Shown piece by piece: positions 58,397 through 64,000 of a stretch of 64,000 bases of DNA. Origin of the DNA: Alphaproteobacteria bacterium. Lineage in GTDB: Bacteria; Pseudomonadota; Alphaproteobacteria; Sphingomonadales; Sphingomonadaceae. A program made the position numbers and the translations under genes. The notes under the pieces are model-generated. The model had not been told where the DNA came from and made no database searches. It worked only from the letters and a program-made list of their open reading frames with translations. The stretch lies in assembly GCA_018970445.1 (NCBI GenBank), contig JAGWWF010000015.1:19549-83548 (forward strand). Reading direction: 5' to 3'. How positions within the stretch are numbered: the stretch's first letter is position 1; every line of letters starts with the position of its first letter.

Positions 58397-58780
58397 GGAT
58401 GACGAGAAAGGCCGACAAAGCGGCCGAAAAATGAGGCTCAGGGAACGGGGTGGACCTCCACTCCGTCCCGGCCCTCTTGCAGTGCTCTGCGGGTCATTCT
58501 GGCGGGAAAATCCTGCCACCATTGACCATTCCGGCAGGGACCTGAGGGAGCCCGGTGCACATTACCTCAATTTGAAGCACTCTCTCGCGTCCGGCCGGGC
58601 GAGGGCAGTCACTTTTGGCGCAAAATTGCGAAGCGGAATATACGTGCGACCGCGCCCGGCTTCCCCCCCATACTCCCCTGCTTCCCAAGTGCCCCGGCCG
58701 TGCTCCCCGGTGGCACCTTGGTGGCGGGGAGGTCCAGCAGGAGGTCGCCTTCTGATGCAAGCCGCAAGCGGCCGCCGGCG
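58397..58780. other. gap with repeat copy B, no gene
   Basis: No frame here is supported on either strand. It contains copy B of the ~93-bp repeat and, further right, a TTGAAGCACTC... stretch without recognisable content. Confidence 0.5.
58428..58522 (+). repeat. diverged ~93-bp repeat, copy B
   Basis: Blocks GGGGTGGACCTCCACT, CCGGCCC, GTGCTCTGCGGG and TTCTGGCGGGAAAATCCTGCCA match copy A (56237-56329) in order and spacing. The last block is a hairpin (TGGCGGG with CCTGCCA). Confidence 0.6.
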
Positions 58781-59023
58781 CTACCTGCCCTTTGGCTTTC
58801 GTCGATTGCCTGCGTCGAGGATTGCCTGGCTGGTCCGCCGGACCGCTTCCCTCGCCCTCTCTGCCATTAGGAGGTGCTCCGGCAACCGGGCCAGTCGGTG
58901 TTCCGCAAGCAGCCGGCGAGCTTCGACCTCCGCGACTTCCCACGGGTTCAAATTCTTCTGGATGGCCTTTCTGCTTTTCATGCGATGCCCCCTAGCGTCC
59001 AGGGCTTCCCACTTATCGGACAT
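58781..59023 (-). CDS. small basic hypothetical protein
   Basis: An 80-residue, highly charged, probably all-helical protein (SDKWEALDARGHRMKSRKAI, NPWEVAEVEARRLLAEHRLA) on the strand opposite to the surrounding genes. An in-frame ATG at 59101 would add 26 residues. No family recognised. Its composition looks like a real small protein more than the plus-strand frame across the same place, but the evidence is only composition. Confidence 0.4.
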   Translation of the reverse strand: MSDKWEALDARGHRMKSRKAIQKNLNPWEVAEVEARRLLAEHRLARLPEHLLMAERAREAVRRTSQAILDAGNRRKPKGR

Positions 59024-59197
59024 TCGCTCGATATTGAAGCCAGTTACCCGGAATATCCGTCTAATAGAAGCACTTGCGCGGATGCGGCAAAGCGAGTCCA
59101 TCCTGAGTCCAACGGTTGCCGGCCCACCTTTCGGGCGCCCTGGGAAGCGCCTTATAAATCCGTCTGACGCTCGATAGAGCGATTTGAAAGGCCGGCC

Positions 59198-59872
59198 ATG
59201 AAGTCCATCACCTACTTCCGCGTTTCCACCGCTGCCCAGGGTCGTTCCGGCCTCGGCCTCGATGCCCAACGGGCCGCCGTTGCCACCTTCTGCAAAACAC
59301 GGGGCAGCGAAGTCCTGGGCGAATATGTCGAGGTCGAGAGCGGCAAGCGGGATGACCGCCCCCAACTGGCCGCCGCGCTCCGCCACGCCAAGCTCACCGG
59401 GGCAACCCTGGTCATCGCCAAGCTCGACCGACTGAGCCGCAACGTCGCCTTCCTGGCCAGCCTCCAGGACAGCGGCGTTCGCTTCATCGCGGCCGACATG
59501 CCCGAAGCCAACGAGCTCACCGTCCACATTATGGCGGCCGTCGCCCAGGCCGAACGCAAAGCCATCGCCACCCGCACTCGAGAGGCCCTCAAGGCTGCCA
59601 AGGCGCGTGGCGTGAAACTGGGGAACCCGAACGGCGCCGCCGCACTCCGCAGGGCTGGCAAGGGCACTGAAGCCGCCATCGAAGCCGTTAGGGCCGATGC
59701 AGACGCTTTCGCAGCCAGCTTGGCCGAGACCATCGCCGGCTTGCGGTCCGCAGGCATCACGTCCCTGCCCGGCCTTTCCAAGGCGCTCAACGATGCGCGC
59801 ATCAGGACCCCGAGGGGCGGCCAATGGCACCCGTCGTCCGTTCGCAATGTCCTGAAGCGGCTGGAACTGTAG
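59198..59872 (+). CDS. serine recombinase (resolvase/invertase family)
   Basis: A 224-residue serine recombinase. The nucleophile is Ser10 in YFRVSTAAQG; the catalytic arginines lie in LVIAKLDRLSRNVAFLASLQ, and IMAAVAQAERKAIATRTREA is the dimer helix. The C-terminal ~80 residues contain a helix-turn-helix-like end (GGQWHPSSVRNVLKRL). Family length is usual for small resolvases. It may resolve dimers or invert a segment of the element; no obvious inverted crossover pair was noticed near it. Confidence 0.9.
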   Translation: MKSITYFRVSTAAQGRSGLGLDAQRAAVATFCKTRGSEVLGEYVEVESGKRDDRPQLAAALRHAKLTGATLVIAKLDRLSRNVAFLASLQDSGVRFIAADMPEANELTVHIMAAVAQAERKAIATRTREALKAAKARGVKLGNPNGAAALRRAGKGTEAAIEAVRADADAFAASLAETIAGLRSAGITSLPGLSKALNDARIRTPRGGQWHPSSVRNVLKRLEL

Positions 59873-60034
59873 GCTGCTCCGCGATTGCTTGGCCCCTACC
59901 CTGCTTTTTTCGCGCCAAGTGGCTGACCGTGATGGCGGCCATCAAGTCTATCCACAGCAAGTAACGAACAAGAAACACAAAACAGGGGCATGGGGCCTTG
60001 TTGAAAGCGATAAGAGCCGTCATGTTCCCGGTTA

Positions 60035-62860
60035 ATGTCAAATCTCTACTCTTCCCTTCAGGCCTCCTACCACGCCCACAAGCTGACTTTGGCGGGCAGT
60101 GACCAGGGCGCACTGGAGCGCTCGTTGGCATCCGCTCGGGTCGAAATGAACCCGCACCAGGTTGACGCTGCACTGTTCGCCCTGAAGTCCCCACTGTCTC
60201 GCGGGGTCCTGCTGGCCGATGAAGTGGGCCTCGGCAAAACCATCGAGGCTGGCCTGGTCATCGCCCAACGATGGGCCGAACAGCGCCGCCGCATCATCCT
60301 CATCGTCCCCGCCTCCCTGCGCAAGCAATGGGCCCAGGAACTGTGGGACAAGTTCATGCTGCGGGCCTTCATCCTCGACGCCAAGACCTGGAAGGACGAG
60401 GTCAAGGCCGGCCGGAAGCACCCGCTGGAGCGGCCGGACGCCATCACCATCACCTCCTACGAGTTCGCCGCGCGGAAGGCCGATGACATCCGCAAGGCCC
60501 GGTGGGACCTGGTAGTGTTCGATGAAGCCCACCGCCTGCGCAACGTTTACAAGAACGGCGGCTCGCAGCGTGCCAAGCAGTTGAAGGAGGCTCTGCACGA
60601 ACCCTTCAAGATTCTGCTGACCGCCACGCCGCTCCAGAACTCCCTCATGGAACTCTACGGTCTCGTCTCGATTATCGACGAGAGCCACTTCGGCGGCGAG
60701 GCGGCCTTCAGGGCCCAATATGTCGGCGGCACCGAAGTCGCCCAGGACATGCTGCGCGAACGCCTCAAGCCCGTCTGTCACCGCACCTTGCGCCGGCAGG
60801 TGCAACAAGCCGGCCACATCAACTTCCGCCGCCGTGAAGCCCGCACCTTCGACTTCGAGCCGAAGGACATGGAAACTGAACTCTACGAGCGGCTCTCCCA
60901 GTTCCTTCAGCGCACCGACACGGTCTCCTACGGCCACACGCCGAACCAGTTGGTCATCCTCCAGGCCCGCAAGGTGCTCGGCTCCTCCACCTTCGCCGTC
61001 TCCCAGTATCTCGGCACGCTCCTGGAGCGCCTGCGCAAGAAGCAGCGGGCCACCGTGGACATGACCGACGATGTGGAAAGCGTTGTTGACCTGGTCGAGG
61101 AAGCCGACATCGAGGACGATGACGAGGACGCCATCGACCCGGCCAAGCTGGCAGCCGAAATCATTGAGGTTCAGGCTCTGCTGGAACTGGCGCAGTCCAT
61201 CGGCAGCAACGCCAAGGGTGAGAAGCTGCTGGCCTATCTCCCCGATGTGCTGGACCAGATTGTCGCCAAGGGCGGCGAACGCAAAGCCGTCATCTTCACC
61301 GAAAGCGTCCGCACCCAGCGCTATCTGGCGCAGCTGCTCACCAGCAACGGCTATGAAGGCCAGGTGGTGCTGATGAACGGGTCCAACAGCGACCCGGAAA
61401 GCCAGCGCGTCTATCAGGCTTGGCGCGAACGCCACAAAGGCAGTGACCGGATTTCCGGCTCCAAATCGGCCGACATGAAGGCGGCCATTGTCGAGGCCTT
61501 CAAGGGCCCGGACAAGACCATCCTGATTGCCACCGAAAGCGGCGCGGAGGGCATCAACCTCCAGTTCTGCTCCCTGCTGGTCAATTATGACCTGCCCTGG
61601 AACCCGCAGCGGGTGGAACAGCGCATCGGCCGCTGCCACCGCTATGGCCAGAAAATCGACGTCACCGTGGTCAACATGCTCAACCGCAAGAACAAGGCGG
61701 AAGAGCGCATCCATCAGCTGCTCGACAGCAAGTTCCACCTGTTCAGCGGCGTGTTCGGGGCCAGCGACGAGGTCCTCGGGACCCTCATGAGTGGCCTCGA
61801 TTTCGAGAAGGAAATCCTCAAAATCGTCCAGAACTGCCGCACCGAGGCAGAGGCCGAAGCCGAGTTCGACAAGCTCAAGGCCAAGATTCAGGACCAGATT
61901 GACGAGGACATGGCGAACGCCCGCAAGCGCGTGCTGGAAACCCTGGACGCTGATGTCATCAACAAGCTGCATCAGCGCAACCAGGCACTCGGCACGGCCT
62001 TGCCCGAGTTCAAGCAGCGTCTGCTGATGGTGGCGCGAGCCGAACTGCCCGATGCGCAATTCCACGAAGACGGCGCCCACTTCATCTGGAACGGCGCGAC
62101 CTACACGGTGGAATGGCCGCAAGCGGACGAAAAGGACTGGCGCTTCTTCCGTGCCAATGATGATCTTGGGGCAGACCTGCTGGAGCGCGCCAAGAGCCGA
62201 CAGGAGGGCCCGGCGGGCGGCCTGGTGTTCAGGCCGCAATCCTATCCCTTCCCTGGACAGGTGGCCGCAGCCCAGGCGCTGGTGGGCAAATCCGGCTGGA
62301 TGCGCATTGCCAAGGCGCGGGTTAAATCGGGCGAGACAGCCCGCGAGGAACTGCTGGTCGCTGCCTTTGGCGATGATGGCATCCCGCTTGATGCCGAAGC
62401 CATCGACAAGTTGATGCGCGTGCCGGCCGATGATGTGCGATGTTCGCAGCCGCCACCCACAGAGCAGCTTGCCCAAGGCCTGAAGGACGCCACCGCCGCC
62501 TTCCGGAACGACATCACGGCCGAGAACGCCAAATGGCTGGAGGAAGAGCAGGAACGCCTGGAACGCTATGCGGCCGACATCGAAATCGAAATCGACGCGC
62601 GCATCAAGGAGCTGGAGGCCGACCAGAAGGACCTGCAAAAGCAGCGCCGCAACCCTGACATCAGCATGGAAGACAAGGTGGACATCAGCCGCAAAATCAA
62701 CCGGCTGGGCGATGACATCGATGAATTGAAGCTCACCAAGTTCCAGCGCCGCAAGGCCGCCCGCAAGGAGGTGGAGGACAGACTGGACGAGTTCGCCGCC
62801 ATGCTCGGCCGCGACCCACATGTCATGCCGCTGATGACCATCCGCTGGGAGGTGCGATGA
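60035..62860 (+). CDS. SNF2/RapA-like helicase of a defence operon
   Basis: A 941-residue superfamily 2 ATPase of the SNF2 (HepA/RapA) type. Motif I is ADEVGLGKTIEAG (Lys68), motif II DEAH at residues 163-166, motif III LTATPLQNS, and motifs V-VI are ESGAEGINLQFCSLLVNYD and QRVEQRIGRCHRYGQ. After the helicase core come ~350 residues with long coiled-coil stretches (EEEQERLERYAADIEIEIDA). It is the first gene of an operon: its stop overlaps the next start by four bases. SNF2-type helicases next to adenine methyltransferases occur in DISARM (DrmD) and in type III-like restriction islands. Confidence 0.9.
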   Translation: MSNLYSSLQASYHAHKLTLAGSDQGALERSLASARVEMNPHQVDAALFALKSPLSRGVLLADEVGLGKTIEAGLVIAQRWAEQRRRIILIVPASLRKQWAQELWDKFMLRAFILDAKTWKDEVKAGRKHPLERPDAITITSYEFAARKADDIRKARWDLVVFDEAHRLRNVYKNGGSQRAKQLKEALHEPFKILLTATPLQNSLMELYGLVSIIDESHFGGEAAFRAQYVGGTEVAQDMLRERLKPVCHRTLRRQVQQAGHINFRRREARTFDFEPKDMETELYERLSQFLQRTDTVSYGHTPNQLVILQARKVLGSSTFAVSQYLGTLLERLRKKQRATVDMTDDVESVVDLVEEADIEDDDEDAIDPAKLAAEIIEVQALLELAQSIGSNAKGEKLLAYLPDVLDQIVAKGGERKAVIFTESVRTQRYLAQLLTSNGYEGQVVLMNGSNSDPESQRVYQAWRERHKGSDRISGSKSADMKAAIVEAFKGPDKTILIATESGAEGINLQFCSLLVNYDLPWNPQRVEQRIGRCHRYGQKIDVTVVNMLNRKNKAEERIHQLLDSKFHLFSGVFGASDEVLGTLMSGLDFEKEILKIVQNCRTEAEAEAEFDKLKAKIQDQIDEDMANARKRVLETLDADVINKLHQRNQALGTALPEFKQRLLMVARAELPDAQFHEDGAHFIWNGATYTVEWPQADEKDWRFFRANDDLGADLLERAKSRQEGPAGGLVFRPQSYPFPGQVAAAQALVGKSGWMRIAKARVKSGETAREELLVAAFGDDGIPLDAEAIDKLMRVPADDVRCSQPPPTEQLAQGLKDATAAFRNDITAENAKWLEEEQERLERYAADIEIEIDARIKELEADQKDLQKQRRNPDISMEDKVDISRKINRLGDDIDELKLTKFQRRKAARKEVEDRLDEFAAMLGRDPHVMPLMTIRWEVR

Positions 62861-63627
62861 TTCCCCTTTATGGCTTCGGCGCGTTTCCCGTTGCCATTGA
62901 AATTGACCCGGAAGCCCACAATGGGCCGCACTGGGAACTGGCCTGGTTCCGTCATCGCACCGGCTGGCTGCGCCTGTTGGAACTGGAACTGGACACGAAC
63001 CGCCAGCGGTTTGTCGAGACCCAGCTGTTGATGTGTGACGATGATGACAATATCTGCCCGCCCTGGCTTGCGAACAACCTCATGCGGGCCGCCATCATAT
63101 CGGTGGAACACCCGGATTCGCCCCCATCTGGCCTGCTGGCCGCGATGCAACAGGATGCCATGGCCAAGTTTCGTCGTCGCTGCGCCCGCGAATCCATTGC
63201 TGCGCTGCGCCAACTGGAAGAGCAGCACGCCCAGGAACTGGCGTTGTTTGATGAAAAGGCCGAGGCGCAGATGGCCAAGCTGGAAGCGCAGCTGCGCGAG
63301 TGGCGACGGGGCTTGCGCATGGGAACATTGACCGAAGGCGCCGCCGCCATTGCGCCGGAGGCTATTTCCATCATCCAGCGCCAGCTTGAACGGCTGATTG
63401 CCAGCACCGCCGAACGGCGCGCGGACCTGCGCCTTGCAGCGGCACGCAAGGAAGAACGGCTGCTGGCCGATTTCCGGCCCCGGCCGCGTGCGCGGGTGAT
63501 TGCGACTGCCCACTGGCGTTTGCGGCAACGGCGGGCTTATGTGCGGGGCAATTGGTGGGATGCCGGCGAGGATGTGCTCGATTGGCTGCCCAGCCACGCC
63601 AGACGGACTATGCGGAAAGCCTCATGA
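62857..63627 (+). CDS. coiled-coil protein of the defence operon
   Basis: A 256-residue protein. The N-terminal ~85 residues look globular (PLYGFGAFPVAIEIDPEAHN; LMCDDDDNICPPWLANNLMR); residues ~100-210 are a long charged helix (LRQLEEQHAQELALFDEKAE; LEAQLREWRRGL), typical of coiled coils. No family recognised. It overlaps both neighbours by four bases (ATGA at each end), so tight translational coupling with the helicase and methyltransferase implies they form one complex or system. Confidence 0.8.
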   Translation: MIPLYGFGAFPVAIEIDPEAHNGPHWELAWFRHRTGWLRLLELELDTNRQRFVETQLLMCDDDDNICPPWLANNLMRAAIISVEHPDSPPSGLLAAMQQDAMAKFRRRCARESIAALRQLEEQHAQELALFDEKAEAQMAKLEAQLREWRRGLRMGTLTEGAAAIAPEAISIIQRQLERLIASTAERRADLRLAAARKEERLLADFRPRPRARVIATAHWRLRQRRAYVRGNWWDAGEDVLDWLPSHARRTMRKAS

Positions 63628-64000
63628 CCAAGCTTGAACTCACCTGGCCCGGCAAGAACGAACGGCCCCGCCTGGAACCGCGCATCCTGCTGGATGACCC
63701 GGACCTTTCCTACCACGCGGCCGAGCAGCGGCCGGGCAGCCTGTTCGATAATCTGCTCATCAAGGGCGACAATCTGCTGGCGCTCAAGGCGCTGGAGGCG
63801 GCCGGCTATGCCGGTCGTGTTAAGTGCGTCTATATAGACCCGCCATTTAATACTGGCGCGGCATTCGAGCACTATGATGACGGCCTTGAGCATTCAGTCT
63901 GGTTAAGACTGATGTCAGAAAGGCTGAAAATTATTCGAAACTTAATGTCCGATGAGGGCTTTATATTTGTTCATCTTGACGATAAGGAAACTCACTATTG
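63624..64000 (+). CDS. type III Mod-like adenine-specific DNA methyltransferase, N-terminal part
   Basis: The first ~125 residues of a site-specific DNA N6-adenine methyltransferase cut by the window edge. KGDNLLALKALEAAGYAGRV and the catalytic motif IV, YIDPPFNTGAAFEHYDD (Asp72-Pro-Pro-Phe), are those of beta-class methyltransferases such as type III Mod; LMSDEGFIFVHLDDKE follows as usual. The SAM-binding FxGxG would be C-terminal, outside. From about 63815 codon use changes sharply to AT-rich codons (ATT, AAA, TTA, ATA), unlike everything before it. A Res-type nuclease-helicase gene would be expected next. Confidence 0.88.
   Translation, partial: MTKLELTWPGKNERPRLEPRILLDDPDLSYHAAEQRPGSLFDNLLIKGDNLLALKALEAAGYAGRVKCVYIDPPFNTGAAFEHYDDGLEHSVWLRLMSERLKIIRNLMSDEGFIFVHLDDKETHY

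Larger units (their letters stand above)
54657..64000. mobile_element. integrated element / defence island, right end outside the window
   Basis: The segment carries a tyrosine integrase at its left end, phage-type small genes (AntA pseudogene, Cys-rich proteins), a serine recombinase and a helicase-methyltransferase defence operon, and has many short intergenic repeats. The genes to its left are normal chromosomal ones. The left boundary is placed at the repeats before the integrase and may be up to ~600 bp further left. The right boundary and any duplicated att sequence lie beyond the window. Confidence 0.75.

Noticed and set aside
60038..62821. Minus-strand frame of about 927 codons opposite the helicase
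   Set aside because: Leu/Val/Gly-rich shadow without motifs; the plus strand has every SNF2 helicase motif.

Overview
The window is high-GC DNA from an alphaproteobacterium, most likely order Sphingomonadales; a Sandarakinorhabdus/Polymorphobacter-like lineage is only a guess. Supporting signs are a GAAC-N7-GAAC LexA box before uvrA, a PEP-CTERM protein whose sorting tail has the sphingomonad form, a short ProS, a DUF4170 protein, the order proS-lolC-lolD-dnaE, and intergenic palindromic repeats of a kind I recall from sphingomonads. No rRNA, tRNA or CRISPR array was found.

Layout. 1-18 kb is mostly core: the end of an MBL-fold hydrolase, a YeiH-type exporter, mazG, a Tat-exported serine hydrolase, the overlapping hisS-prfA-prmC operon, an M61 peptidase, an SMR transporter, ppa, the ispG operon with two small membrane proteins and a GNAT enzyme, a NUDIX hydrolase, an EF-hand protein and an acyl-CoA carboxyltransferase. 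17-22 kb has a LuxR-type regulator with a C-terminal membrane anchor, two small unknown genes and LexA-controlled uvrA. 22-33 kb has a CYP153-like P450 with its ferredoxin, glutaminase, the PEP-CTERM protein, dnaE, lolD, lolC and proS. 33-38 kb has an enoyl-CoA hydratase, enolase, a three-gene YqjE/DUF883-like envelope cluster, an MlaC-like protein, a gamma-carbonic-anhydrase-like protein and DUF4170.

37.8-48 kb is an accessory catabolic region: acyl-CoA synthetase, alpha/beta hydrolase, VOC protein, WrbA, TonB receptor, IclR regulator, type III CoA transferase, citryl-CoA-lyase-like protein and a MetE-like protein. Two promoters here, 2.3 kb apart, carry the same 33-bp double operator (two TTCG-N5-CGAA palindromes with centres 19 bp apart), which points to one IclR-controlled regulon covering uptake and CoA-dependent breakdown of an unknown substrate.

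48-54 kb holds the most striking gene: a single 1,426-residue reading frame that joins an N-terminal cytochrome P450 (heme Cys400, with Pro295 in place of the usual I-helix acid) through a membrane-spanning and uncharacterised middle to a C-terminal DyP-type heme peroxidase (Asp1127 in GFRDG, His1302). It lies behind a winged-helix/TolB-like/TPR regulator in what looks like a two-gene operon. The layout recalls fungal fatty-acid dioxygenase-P450 fusions in reverse order and with an unrelated peroxidase.

From about 54.7 kb to the end is an integrated element: a tyrosine integrase preceded by short direct repeats, a frameshifted AntA-type antirepressor, small Cys-rich phage-type proteins, several intergenic repeats and hairpins, a serine recombinase, and the start of a defence operon (SNF2/RapA-like helicase, coiled-coil protein, type III Mod-like adenine methyltransferase) that runs off the right edge. 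The methyltransferase changes abruptly to AT-rich sequence near 63.8 kb.
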